A DNA stretch of 64,000 nucleotides, taken from CAWDDA01 sp963813345 (GTDB taxonomy: Bacteria; Acidobacteriota; Blastocatellia; RBC074). Below the pieces are notes generated by a model. The model made no database searches. It was not told the origin of the DNA and saw nothing but the letters and a program-made list of their open reading frames with translations. The stretch is taken from positions 11,225 to 75,224 of the forward strand of contig CAWEYR010000007.1 in assembly GCA_963813345.1 (NCBI GenBank), given 5' to 3'. Below are positions 1 to 10,264 of this stretch, one piece after another. Within the stretch, counting starts at the first letter, position 1, and every line of letters starts with the position of its first letter. A program made the translations under genes and the position numbers.

Positions 1-1379
1 CGCTGATTCGCTCGCGCAAAGTGTCGGCCCGCGAGGTGATGGCCGCTCATCTCGAGCGCATCAATCGACTCAATCCAAAGGTCAACGCGATCGTCGCGAA
101 ACTCGACGACGAGAAGTGCCTTGCGCTAGCCGATGTAGCCGACCAGCGCGCAGCGAGAGGCGAGACACTGCCACCGCTGCACGGACTCCCGATCGCATTC
201 AAAGATCTTCAACCCGCCCTGGGCTTTCCGTTCACCCGTGGTTCCCTGATCTTCAAGGACACCATGCCGGAAGCGGACTCGGTCCTCGTCGAGCGCCTGA
301 GGAATGCCGGCGCGATTGCAATCGGCAAGACGAACATGCCCGAGTTTGGGATGGGGTCTCATACCTATAACAAAGTGTATGGAACGACATTCAACCCCTA
401 CGATTTGACGAAGAGTGCCGGCGGGTCGAGCGGTGGGGCCGGGGCGGCGCTCGCAACCGGCATGTTGCCGATCGCTGACGGCTCTGACCTCGGAGGTTCG
501 CTCAGGAATCCCGGGAATTTCAACAACATCATCGGAATGCGCCCATCGGTCGGTCTGGTCCCCTCGGCGCCGACTCCATTCCCTTTGCTCGGCTTTGCGG
601 TCAATGGTCCGATGGCCCGCAATGCGGCAGACACTGCCCTTCTTCTGAGCGTAATGGCCGGCGCCGATCCACGCGACCCGGGTTGCTATCCGTCCGATCC
701 GGCCGTCTTTCGCGGGACCCTGAGCCGCAGTTTTCGTGGAACGAGGGTCGCCTGGTGTCCTGATCTCGGCGGACTCCCTCTAGATCCGCGTGTGCGGACG
801 GTACTCGATGCACAGCGCAAGACATTCGAGGAGCTGGGATGTGTTGTCGAGCCTGCCTGTCCGGATCTGAGAGACGCGGACTCGATCTTCCTCACGATTC
901 GCAGCTTTCGAACTGCTGCCGTGCTCGGGCCACTGCTGCAAAAGTACCGTGATCAACTCAAGCCTGAAGTCATATGGGAAGTGGAGTCAGGACTAAAACT
1001 GAAAGGCGCGGACGTCGCGCAGGCGATGATTAAGCACGGCGAGTTACTCGATCGCATTCGCCGCTTTGAAGAAAAGTACGAGTTCATCCTGTGTGCCGTG
1101 AATCAGGTGCCACCCTTCGACGCAACGCTCGACTGGCCGAAGTCGATCGACGGCGTGACGATGGACAACTACGTCGCCTGGATGAAATCCGCGTATTGGA
1201 TTACGGTGACCTTCCGGCCATCAATCTCAGTCCCTGCAGGTTTCACACCTGAAGGGCTGCCCGTCGGTATTCAGATTGTAGGTCGCTACAGAAACGACTT
1301 CTCTGTCCTTCAACTTGCTCACGCGTTCGAGGAAGCCACGCGGTTTGGAATGAAGCGACCATCGATCGCGGCGAGCTAA
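1..1379 (+). CDS. Amidase signature family enzyme, 5'-truncated
   Basis: This is a hydrolase of the amidase signature family, which cleaves carboxamides in the cytoplasm with a Ser-cisSer-Lys triad. The triad is visible, counting from the GTG at 21: Lys61 in AFKDL, the Ser pair in GGSSGG (about 136-137) and the nucleophile Ser160 in DLGGSLR. The C-terminal PAGFTPEGLPVGIQIVG block is typical. The reading frame is open to position 3 and reads LIRSRKVSAREV, a normal amidase N-terminus, so the real start lies left of the window and the GTG at 21 is internal. The substrate cannot be told. A palindrome and about 300 bp separate it from the cox operon, so I do not assume that it belongs to it. Confidence 0.9.
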   Translation, partial: LIRSRKVSAREVMAAHLERINRLNPKVNAIVAKLDDEKCLALADVADQRAARGETLPPLHGLPIAFKDLQPALGFPFTRGSLIFKDTMPEADSVLVERLRNAGAIAIGKTNMPEFGMGSHTYNKVYGTTFNPYDLTKSAGGSSGGAGAALATGMLPIADGSDLGGSLRNPGNFNNIIGMRPSVGLVPSAPTPFPLLGFAVNGPMARNAADTALLLSVMAGADPRDPGCYPSDPAVFRGTLSRSFRGTRVAWCPDLGGLPLDPRVRTVLDAQRKTFEELGCVVEPACPDLRDADSIFLTIRSFRTAAVLGPLLQKYRDQLKPEVIWEVESGLKLKGADVAQAMIKHGELLDRIRRFEEKYEFILCAVNQVPPFDATLDWPKSIDGVTMDNYVAWMKSAYWITVTFRPSISVPAGFTPEGLPVGIQIVGRYRNDFSVLQLAHAFEEATRFGMKRPSIAAS

Positions 1380-1397
1380 GCAGCGCCCTGAGCCCAA

Positions 1398-1487
1398 TTT
1401 GGAGTGCGGCGGCTTGGCGCCGCTTTAGTCTCCCGCTGAGTGATTCGATCGGGACACTAAAGCGGCGCCAAGCCGCCGCACTCCAAA
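1398..1487. repeat. Long palindrome, family P3
   Basis: Arms 1399-1435 and 1451-1486 are nearly perfect inverted complements, beginning TTGGAGTGCGGCGGCTTGG, with a short loop. A sister copy lies at 35799-35888 and a half copy near 54290. The remaining bases from 1488 to 1686 show no convincing gene; the cox promoter is presumably there but I cannot define it. Confidence 0.85.
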
Positions 1488-1686
1488 AGTTGCGCTGCTT
1501 CGCAGCGCCCTTCCGCTTTTTCACGCCTCATTCCTTCGACTTTTTTCTGCGTATGGATTACAAAGTTAATGGCGCGCGGAACCCCAACTCCAGAATCTTC
1601 GTTTTTCCAATCATCCGCACGTCTCGCCAATTTACAGAGCGCGGCCAGTAATACCACGCCGCTCAGCGTCAGAAAGTTGAGGACCT

Positions 1687-2564
1687 ATGATTCCTCGAAG
1701 CTTTGAGTACTCTGCGCCCGCACACTGACGAAGCCGTCTCGCTCCTTCAGAAGACAGGCTCGGAGGCCAAGATTCTCTCGGGCGGGCAAAGTCTGATACC
1801 GATGATGAAGCTGAGGCTTGCGTCGCCGCCTTCACATCGTCGACATCAATCGCATACCCGGTCTCGATTACATATCTGAAGTTGACGGCTCATTCGGATT
1901 GGCGCGTTGGCCAGGGAGAGCGACCTCGAGTCCTCGGACTGGTCAAATCGAGTTTTCCGAATACTCGTGGACACGACACAGGTGATTGCCGACCCGCTGG
2001 TGCGAAACCAGGCCACCGTCTGCGGCAATCTGGCTCACGGCGATCCTGCGAACGATCACCCGGCCACGATGCTGGCGCTTGGAGCGTCGCTCATTGCCGT
2101 CTGGCCCACGCGGCGAGCGAGAGATACCTGTCGAGAGCTTCTTCACCGGCTTGTTCACAACCGCACTTCAACCGGACGAGATACTCAAGGAGATAAGAGT
2201 TCCGATTCCGCCACCCTCGAGCGGAGGCGCATATCTGAAACTCGAGACGAAAAGTCGGCGACTACGCGACGGCGGGCGTCGCAGTTCAGATCACACTGGA
2301 GGTTCGATGGCGTCTGCCAGTCGAGCGGGAATCGGTCTGACAAATGTCGGTTTCATGCTCCTTGAAGGCGAAGAAGACCGAAGCTTTCCTGACCGGCAAG
2401 ACGCTCGACGACGTCCACAATCAAACAGGCAGCTGAGCTTGCGGCCGGAGAGTCTCAACCTATTGACGACATCCGGGGATCGGCCGATTACAAGCGCGAC
2501 TTGTTCGCGTGCTCACAGCGCGGGCGCTCAACCGCGCATTCGAGCGTGCAAAGGGAGGAGCTAG
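1687..2564 (+). CDS. coxM: CO dehydrogenase medium (FAD) subunit CoxM, frameshifted
   Basis: This is the FAD-binding subunit of the molybdenum hydroxylase CO dehydrogenase; it passes electrons from the iron-sulfur subunit towards the respiratory chain. Read across several frames it gives a normal family sequence: MIPRSFEYSAP at the start, LSGGQSLIPMMKLRLA (FAD site), VCGNLAHGDPANDHPA (second FAD loop), and a C-terminus ending in ALNRAFERAKG. At least six one-base shifts break it (near 1727, 1828, 1897, 1945, 2105 and 2250). It ends 3 bp before coxS, and the M-S-L order is that of known form I operons. The shifts are probably sequence errors, since the downstream subunits keep their active sites. 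A decayed gene is the alternative. Confidence 0.85.
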
Positions 2565-2567
2565 GCG

Positions 2568-3036
2568 ATGGCAAAAATCGGCATCAAAGTAAAGGTAATG
2601 GAGTTGAGCATACCGCTGAAGTCGAGCCCAGATTGCTGCTGGTCCATTTCATTCGCGAAAACCTCCGGCTCACCGGCACACATATCGGCTGCGATACGAG
2701 CCACTGCGGTGCCTGCACTGTCGTCTTGGATGGCGGCGCAGTAAGTCATGCACCGTATTCGCAGTTCAGGCCGACGGGCGCGAGATACTGACAGTCGAAG
2801 GTCTGGAACAGGATGGCAAGCTCCATCCGTTGCAGGAGGGATTCTTTCAGGAACACGGATTGCAGTGCGGATACTGCACTCCCGGCATGCTGATGACCGG
2901 ATATGCGTTCCTCAAGAGCAACTCCAATCCGACCGAGGACGAGATTCGCCACGCCATTTCCGGCAACCTGTGCCGATGCACTGGCTACGTCAACATCGTC
3001 AAGGCATATCAATACGCGGCTGCAGAAGCTGCGTGA
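2568..3036 (+). CDS. coxS: CO dehydrogenase small [2Fe-2S] subunit CoxS, frameshifted
   Basis: This is the small subunit with two [2Fe-2S] clusters that links the molybdenum site to FAD. The plant-type ferredoxin cluster ligands are in CDTSHCGAC, and the helical-domain cluster in QCGYCTPGM and NLCRCTGY. The start ATG at 2568 gives MAKIGIKVKV. A missing base near 2596 and another shift near 2742 split the gene into three frames. Length across the shifts, about 156 residues, is normal for the family. It is 12 bp upstream of coxL. Confidence 0.88.
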
Positions 3037-3048
3037 AGGAGGAGCATA

Positions 3049-5420
3049 ATGATGACGCCAAAAACATCAGCGGAAATCGGTGGCATGGGCCATTCGGTCA
3101 AGCGAAAAGAAGACCCGCGCTTCCTTCGCGGCAAGGGAACCTACGTCGATGACTAGTGTTCCCGGACATGCTCTACCTGGACATCGTCCGCAGCCCATAT
3201 GCTCACGCAACAATCAAGAGCATCGACACCTCAAAAGCGCTGGCGATTCCCGGCGTGCTTGCGGTCATCACCGGCAAAGACCTTGCCCAGTACAACCTCC
3301 ACTGGATGCCGACACTGATGTCGGACACGCAGATGGTGCTGCCGGTTGAAAAAGTGATGTACCAGGCCCAGGAAGTTGCGGCGGTTCTGGCGACTGATCG
3401 ATACATTGCCGCCGATGGAGTCGACGCAGTCGAAGTCGACTACGATCCACTGCCTGTCGTCGTCGATCCAAAGAAAGCTTTGCTCCCCGATGCGCCCGTT
3501 CTGCGAACCGACAAACCGGACAAAAAAGACAACCACATCTGGCATTGGGAATGGGGCGACCGCGACGGCGACCGACCAGACGTTCCGCGAAGCCGAGGTC
3601 ACGGTCAAAGAAGATATCTACATCCCGCGAATTCATGTCTGCTCGATCGAGACCTGCGGCTGCGTCGCCTCTTTCGACAAGGTCAACGGAAAGCTGACCG
3701 TCTGGATGACCACGCAGGCGCCGCACGCAATTCGCACTGTGTTTGCGCTCGTCGCCGGACACGTCGGTCTTGCCGAGCACAAGATTCAGATCATCTCTCC
3801 CGACATCGGCGGCGGATTCGGCGGCAAGGTTCCGGTCTATCCCGGTTACGTGATTGCGGTCGCTGCATCGGTGCTCACCGGCAAGCCGGTCAAGTGGATC
3901 GAAGACCGGATGGAGAACATTCAGGCCGATTCGTTTGCGCGCGATTATCACATCACCGCGGAGCTGGCCGGCAAGAAAGACGGAACGTTGACGGCGCTCC
4001 GAATCAAGACTATCGCCGATCATGGTTACACCGATGCGGCGGCGAACCCATCGAAGTTTCCTGCCGGCCTCTTTCATATCTGCACCGGTTCATACGATCT
4101 CAAAGCCGCGCACGTTGAAGTGGATGGCGTTTACACCAACAAGCCTCCGGGAGGCATCGCATATCGCTGCTCGTTCCGCGTGACCGAAGCCGTGCACGCC
4201 ATCGAGCGCATGGCCGACCTGATGGCCCACGAGATCGGGATGGACCCGGCAGAGTTCCGAATGAAGAATTTCATCAAGCCCGAACAGTTTCCTTACAAGT
4301 CCGCGCTCGGGTGGGAGTACGACAGCGGCAACTATGCGCGGCGCGCTGCAAAGGCGATGGAGAGGATCGGATACGCGGAACTCAAAAAAGAACAGGCCGA
4401 AAAACGCAGCGCGCGGCGAGTTGATGGGAATCGGCATCACCAGCTTCACCGAGATCGTCGGAGCAGGCCCATCGAAGCATTTCGACATCCTCGGATTGAA
4501 GATGTTCGACAGCGCCGAGATTCGCATCCATCCGACCGGCAAAGCGATCGCGCGATTCGGCACAAAATCGCAGGGCCAGGGACACGAAACGACTTACGCG
4601 CAGATCATCGCCGAAGAACTCGGCATTCCGGTCGATGACATAGCGGTTGAAGAAGGCGACACGGATACCGCGCCTTACGGGCTTGGCACCTATGCGAGCC
4701 GGAGCACGCCGGTGGCAGGCGCGGCGGGAGCCATCGCAGCCCGCAAGATCAGAGACAAGGCGAAGAAGATTGCGGCTTATCTGCTCGAAGCTCACGAAGA
4801 CGACCTCGAGTGGGAGCCGGGCAAGTTCTTCGTCAAAGGCTCGCCCGATCGCGCAAAGACGATTCAGGAGATCTCGCTCGCCGCTTACACCAATCATCCC
4901 TCAGGGAATGGAAGCCGGGCCTCGAAGCGGTCTCTTATTACGATCCTCCGAATCTCACTTATCCGTTTGGCAGCTACATCTGCGTCGTCGATATCGACAA
5001 GGGAACCGGAGAAGTAAAGGTGCGCCGATTCGTGGCCGTCGACGATTGCGGGAACATCATCAATCCGATGATCGTCGAAGGACAGATTCATGGCGGATTG
5101 ACCATGGGCTGGCGCCGGCGTTGTATGAAGAGATTCAGTACGACGAAAGCGGCAACATCCTTCAAGGCAGCTTCATGAACTACCTGGTGCCGACGGCGGT
5201 GGAAACGCCGAAATGGGAAACGGATAAGACCTGCACGCCTTCGCCTCATCATCCGCTGGGGGCGAAAGGCGTTGGAGAGTCCGCGACCGTCGGAGCGCCT
5301 GCGGCCATCGTCAATGCGGTAGTGGATGCGCTGTGGCATCTCGGAGTGCGACACATCGACATTCCGATCACTCCGCCAAAAGTGTGGAAGCTTTTGAGGG
5401 AGAAGGGAGTGATGGATTGA
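3049..5420 (+). CDS. coxL: CO dehydrogenase large (Mo-Cu) subunit CoxL, form I, frameshifted
   Basis: This is the catalytic subunit of aerobic CO dehydrogenase; it binds molybdopterin cytosine dinucleotide and the Mo-S-Cu centre that oxidises CO. The diagnostic form I active-site loop AYRCSFRVTEA is encoded from 4159; its Cys is the copper ligand. This separates it from form II (AYRGAGR) and from ordinary xanthine dehydrogenases. Other family blocks are visible: DIGGGFGGKVPVYPGY, SQGQGHETTYAQI, DDCGNIINPMIVEGQIHGG and HHPLGAKGVGESATVG. Shifts occur near 3155, 3560, 4400, 4905 and 5112; the total of about 790 residues fits CoxL. The stop overlaps the TTG start of the next gene (TTGA). Confidence 0.93.
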
Positions 5421-6480
5421 GCGAAAGGCATGTAGTACCGCCTTCAGGCGGAATCTTCACATCATCGATTCCAGGATTCCGCCTGAAGGCGGTACGACAT
5501 GCGGGTGAGGAACCTTTCGTCATCGCAACCGTCGTAGCCTACAAAAGCCCTCAGTCTGCCAAGCCCGGCTCGAAGGCTATAATCAAGGCTGATGGCTCGA
5601 TGAGCGGGTGGATCGGGGGCGGATGCGTTCAACCAATCGTCATTCGCGAAGCGAAGAAGGCGCTCGCAACAGGCAAACCGAAGCTCATTTGCATCAGCCC
5701 CGAATCTTCACACGGTGACTGGAAAGGAGTCGAAGTTTATCAGATGACTTGCCAGGGTGGGGGCTCACTTGAGATCTATCTCGAGCCTGTACTTCCCAAG
5801 ACCCGACCTTCTCATCGTAGGCAATTCCCCGTCGCGCAGATTCTCACCGGACTGGGAAAGCTCCTTGAGTTCAATGTCTGTATAGCTGACCCTGAAGCCA
5901 CGCAGGCAGTTTCCCGGAAGCCGACGTCGTATTGACTGACCTTTCCGCTGCGAGAGAGTCGCATAGATTCGAACAGCTATCGTCGTGATAGCGACATGGG
6001 AACCGGTGACGAAGAGGGGCTCGAAGCAGTCATCGGAACCAGACCCACGATACTTCGGATTGGTCGCAAGCAAGGAGAAAGCGAAGTCGCTCTTCCAATA
6101 TTTCCGCGACAAAGGAACGCCCGCAGAGGATATCGAGGTCATCAAGTCTCCCGCCGGACTTGAACTGGGCAGTGAAACGCTACCCGAAATCGCACTCAGC
6201 GTGATGGCCGAAATCACCCGGTTGCGCAGGGGAGCCTCGGAGAAGGCCGGCCGTCAAACGCTCAAAGGGCACGAGTCTGCCAATCGTGCAGAAACCGTTT
6301 GATCCTTCCACTGAAATCATCGACCCCGTGTGCGGAATGACAGTCGTCAAAGCGAACGCGAAATACACAACGGTCTTCGAGGAAAAGACGTTTATTTCTG
6401 CTGCCCTGGATGCAAGGCGGCGTTCGAGCGGAATACCCCGACCCCTAACTGGAAACGAAACCGGCGCAGGTGGTTTATGA
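5417..6480 (+). CDS. XdhC/CoxI-type maturation factor with C-terminal YHS domain, frameshifted
   Basis: XdhC proteins bind the molybdenum cofactor and help its sulfuration and insertion into molybdenum hydroxylases. Here GSMSGWIGGGCVQP and the C-terminal RYFGLVASKEKAKSL and PAGLELG.ETLPEIALS blocks are clear. After them comes a YHS metal-binding domain with DPVCGMTV and FCCPGCKAAFE, as in known XdhC-YHS fusions. No ATG is in frame; TTG at 5417 overlapping the coxL stop is the best start. Codons 5-28 are made by a palindrome (see 5428-5502), so the N-terminus is atypical. Shifts lie near 5790, 5910, 5985, 6270 and 6390. The stop TGA overlaps the ATG of the next gene. Confidence 0.8.
5428..5502. 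repeat. Palindrome, family P1, inside the 5' end of xdhC
   Basis: The 28-bp arms 5428-5455 and 5475-5502 match with one mismatch around a 19-bp loop; the core is GTACCGCCTTCAGGCGGAAT. The same family is at 29639-29720, 40062-40158 (variant), 43844-43958 and, degenerate, near 56550. Confidence 0.9.
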
Positions 6481-7097
6481 TTCGTCGCAAGTATACAGTT
6501 CTCCGGATTGGTTCTTGGAGCGGGTGCTTCAAGCAGTTTCGGAGAGCCCAAACAGCTCATGCCTTTCGGTGGTGGCACGCTGCTCGGCTGGGTCATCGAT
6601 CAGGCCGAGCGAGCCACGGGCGCTTGATGAAGTGATCGTCGTATTGGGCCGGGCGGCTGATGAGATCCGCGAGAAGGTCGTCTTCGGTGATGCGAAGGTG
6701 GTCGAAAACCCTGTCTTCAGCGAAGGCTGCGCCTCTTCCTACCGTGCCGGCATCAGTGCACTGGCTCCGCAATCCGACGCGATACTGATCCTTCTCGGCG
6801 ACCAGCCTGGAGTCGATCCCGAAACGATAGATCGAGTAGCTGAAGCGTGGCGCAATGGCGAGGGCGAATGCACGATCGCGCTCGCTTCTTATCAGGGCCG
6901 TAAGGGTCATCCGATGTCGTTTGCGAAGCCGTTGTTTGACGAGCTTGCAGCACTGCACGGCGACAAGGCGGCATGGAAGCTCGTTGATGCAAACCCTGAC
7001 CGGGTCCAGCTGGTAGCGTTCGACCGTCCGTTCCCCGAAGATATCAACACACTCGAAGATTTTCACCGCGCCGCCGTCGAGCACTCGAGGAATGTGA
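6477..7097 (+). CDS. MocA-like molybdenum cofactor nucleotidyltransferase, frameshifted
   Basis: This is likely the CTP:molybdopterin cytidylyltransferase that makes the MCD cofactor needed by CoxL. The nucleotide-binding signature LGAGASSSFGEPKQLMPFGG is encoded near 6513, and the metal-binding loop LLGDQPGV follows; ASYQGRKGHPMSF and EDINTLEDF complete the fold. The ATG at 6477 overlaps the upstream stop (ATGA). Shifts near 6505 and 6620 split the N-terminus. In the raw sequence the frame runs on into the next gene, but a TGA at 7095-7097 overlapping a GTG at 7094 is reached with one base change. I therefore read two coupled genes, not a fusion. Confidence 0.82.
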
Positions 7098-7999
7098 GAG
7101 AAGAGGTACTAGAGATTCAGGAGTTGCTTCGCGCGCAGGCGTACGTCACTGATGCAGCCGTTGCAACATCGCTCTATCTCGCAATGGCACTCGGAAAGCC
7201 GCTCCTGGTCGAAGGACCCGCAGGCGTTGGAAAAACCGAGATCGCCAAGGTGCTCGCAAGCTCGCTCGGGACGACCCTTGTGCGTCTTCAATGTTATGAG
7301 GGTCTTGACGCCAGCACGGCACTTTATGAGTGGAATTACTCAAAGCAGCTGCTTCACATCAAGCTCCAGGAAACAAAGGCGACTGGGGCGACTGCAGCGA
7401 CATCGGCGGAGCAGGAAACAGCGATCTTCAGCGAACCCTTCCTGCTAAAGCGGCCTCTGCTTGAAGCCATCACTCACCAGACCCGTTCGCCTGTTCTTCT
7501 AATTGATGAGGTCGATCGAAGCGACGAGGAATTCGAGGCATTCCTGCTTGAAGTGCTTTCTGAGTTCCAGGTGACTATTCCCGAAATCGGCCCGATCAAG
7601 GCAGCTCACCGCCCGCACGTCGTCTTGACCTCGAACAGGTCGCGAGACCTTTCCGATGCCCTCAGACGAAGATGCCTTTATCTGTGGATCGACTATCCAT
7701 CTTTTGAAAAAGAGCTCGAGATCGTGAGGGCACAAAGTACCGGCAATCAGCGAAACGCTTTCAGCAGAACTGACACGGATCATCCAGGAAATCAGAAAGC
7801 TGAATCTGGTCAAAGTGCCCGGAGTCGCCGAGACGATCGACTGGGCGACGGCGCTGGTTGCATTCAACGCGACGCAAGTCGAGCGGGAAGTGATCGCTGA
7901 GACTCGGCTGTTTTCTAAAGGACGAGTCTGATCTGCGAAAGTTTGAGGTTGAGCTTGCCGCCGGACGGTTTCGAAGAAATCCTCAATCCAATCTCATGA
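7094..7999 (+). CDS. coxD: MoxR-type AAA+ ATPase CoxD, frameshifted
   Basis: CoxD is a membrane-associated AAA+ chaperone needed for sulfuration and copper insertion in the CODH active site. The Walker A is EGPAGVGKTE, Walker B LLIDEVDRSD, sensor 1 VVLTSNRSRDL and the arginine finger region DALRRRCLYLWIDYP. The GTG start has a CGAGG ribosome site. Shifts near 7735 and 7905 displace the C-terminus, which ends GFEEILNPIS with TGA at 7997-7999 overlapping the CoxE ATG. About 302 residues is the usual length. Confidence 0.88.
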
Positions 8000-9177
8000 C
8001 CGGAGAAGCGACCGAAGCCAACCTCCTGACGAGCACAGTACTGTTTTGCAGGGCGCTCAGAGAGCGCGGGCTGTCAGTTACTTCGTCGAACGCGATCGAG
8101 GCGGCCACGACGCTCGATCTGATCGATCTCGACGACCGTCGCGAGACGTTCTTGAGCGTGAGAAGCATTCTCACATCATGTCCGTGAGGACTTCCCTGTT
8201 TTTGAGGAGCTCTTCCAATACTTCTGGAGTTGGATACACAAGGACCCGCAACGCCAGCCTCGACGAATTGTTGATCAGATTGATCGCAAGACTCCTTCGA
8301 CCTCGTCGATCGAGGTCCGCCTGACGTCGCACAAAACCACAACCAAAAACCTGTCGTACTTCCTTGAACACTGGGGAAGCGTCGAGGCGCGCGGCGCGGA
8401 AGCGATAAAACTGCCCGCTGCGAGCAGCACGGAATCGATCAGCGAAAAGGATTTCAGTCTGTTTTCGGCCGAGGAGCTTGAAGAGATTCTCGCGGCTGGC
8501 TCGAAGAATCGCAAGAAGACTTGCGCACGTTCCGAGCCGCCGATGGAAGAGTGTCAAACGCGGATCGAAAGTCAGCCTGCGCCGACTCGCTTCGCAAGTC
8601 TCTAAAGACCGGAGGAGAGCTGGTCGAGCTTTCGTTCAAGCGGCGCAAACATAAGAAGACCAGGCTTGTGGTCATATGCGACGTGTCGGGGTCGATGGAC
8701 CTTTACAGCCGGATACTTCTTCAATTCGTGTACGGGCTGCAAAACTCCTTTGCGCGAGCGGAAACATTTGTCTTCAGCACATCGCTCGAGCGAATCACGC
8801 AATACCTCAAGCAAAGAAGCTACGACCAGGCGCTGGAACGCCTGTCAAACAACGTACGCGGCTGGTCGGGCGGCACGCTCATCGGCCCGAGCCTGGGCTA
8901 CTTCAATTCCCGCTGGCCTCAGCTTGTCGACAAGCGGACGATCGTCATCATACTGAGCGACGGATGGGACACGGGAGAGCCTGATGAGCTCGCAACAGCG
9001 CTTGCCTACCTGAAGAGACGTGCTCGAAGGCTGATCTGGCTTAACCCTTTACTCGGCAACCCGGCCTACCAGCCGCTGGTTCGTGGCATACAGACAGCGC
9101 TTCCGCATCTCGACGTTTTCGCGCCCTTGAATAACCTGGCGAGCCTGAGAGCACTGGAACAACATCTGATCTCGTAA
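7996..9177 (+). CDS. coxE: CoxE, von Willebrand factor A domain protein, frameshifted
   Basis: CoxE is the VWA partner of the MoxR ATPase CoxD in CODH maturation. The ATG overlaps the CoxD stop. The N-terminal helical part (LTSTVLFCRALRERGL, FEELFQYFWSWIH) is followed by a VWA domain with the MIDAS motif ICDVSGSMDLYSR encoded near 8675, then VIILSDGWDTGEP and RRLIWLNPLLGNP. About 393 residues agrees with the family. Shifts lie near 8185 and 8500. Nine bases separate it from the next XdhC gene. Confidence 0.9.
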
Positions 9178-9186
9178 GGTGTAAGA

Positions 9187-10264
9187 GTGGAAGATATTTT
9201 CAATCAACTCGAGATACTCAAAGCGACCGAGAAACGTGTCGCAATGGCCACGCTGGTTGCCACTCGAGGTACCGGTCCGAGAAAAGAAGGCGCGAAGATG
9301 TGGGTTGGCGAAGGGGGCCGGATACTTGGGTCCGTGACCATCGGGGGATGCATCGATGCGCGTGTGATAGAGGAATCGGAAGCATCGCTCGCAGCATTTG
9401 AGCCGCGAGTCTTCTCCGTTTCCATGGGCGAGGAGGATGCCTGGGAAACTGGCTTCACTTGTGCCGGAAGCGTTCAGGTAATGGTTGAGCCCTTAGACCT
9501 GACCGATGGTGATGGTCACGTCTTGAATCTGTATCGCGAAGTGCGCGCCGGCGTGACAGCCGGGACGTGCTCCGTTATGGCGACGCCGCTCGACGACACG
9601 TCGTCAAAACTTGTAGTGTTCGAGGATGGGCGCATTCTCGGCAGCTTGGGTAACGAAGGTATTAATCGCGACGCTCGCGCTCTTGCTCTGGATACTGATT
9701 CGGAAACGAACCTCGTGCACAGTTGCGCTCGATTCAGGTCCATCGAGCAGAGAAGTATTCTTCGAGGTGCATTGCCCGCCACCTACCCTGATAGTCTTTG
9801 GAGCAGGCCCGGTCTCAATGCCTCTCGTGACGCTGGCGAGGGAGACCGGATTGAAGACAATAGTAGTTGATGGCCGGCCACGCTTCGCAACGCGCGACCG
9901 CTTTCCACATGTCGATGAATTGCTCGTAGGCATACCTTCCGAAATCGCTCGCACCCTCGCTTATACCTCATCAACCTTCGTAGTGGTGACAGCTCACGAC
10001 TACAAGTACGATATCCCAGTTCTCAAGATCGTTTTGAAGACGGAAGCCGCGTATATCGGGCTCCTTGGCAGCAGGAAGCGAGGCCAGGCGATTCTGCGCT
10101 TTCTGGAAGAGGGCGGCGAGGACAGGAGATCGCTCGATCGGGTACATGTGCCGACGGGTCTCGATATCGGCGCTCAAACGGCTGCCGAGATAGCACTGAG
10201 CATACTGGCCGAGGCAATGGCAGTTAAGGCTGGCCGACCCGGCACTCCTATGAGAGCGCGATGA
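9187..10264 (+). CDS. Second XdhC-family protein (CoxF/CoxI type), frameshifted
   Basis: This is a full-length XdhC with both parts: the N-terminal CoxI-like half (TLVATRGTGPRKEGAKMWV, GSVTIGGCIDARVIEE, GFTCAGSVQVMVEPL) and a Rossmann-fold half (TLIVFGAGPVSMPLV, VVDGRPRFATRDRFP, YIGLLGSRKRGQAIL, PTGLDIGAQTAAEIALSILAE). It probably binds the cofactor for delivery to CoxL, as CoxF and CoxI are thought to do. The GTG start at 9187 follows the coxE stop by 9 bp. One shift near 9725 splits the halves. The stop TGA overlaps the next ATG. It shares the role of the XdhC-YHS protein upstream but not its YHS domain. Confidence 0.85.

Noticed and set aside
1398..1487. Insertion sequence with terminal inverted repeats
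   Set aside because: The arms are separated by only a 15-bp loop and no transposase lies in the window. It is a palindromic element, not a complete IS.
1687..5420. coxMSL as decayed pseudogenes
   Set aside because: The active-site loops and cluster ligands are intact in shifted frames, and the HAMP array shows independent one-base insertions in the same assembly, so error is more likely. Read data could reverse this.
6470..7900. A single 476-codon frame joining the MocA-like domain to the MoxR ATPase
   Set aside because: A TGA at 7095-7097 overlaps a GTG start at 7094 with a ribosome site, and both parts are shifted elsewhere. Two coupled genes explain it better than a fusion.
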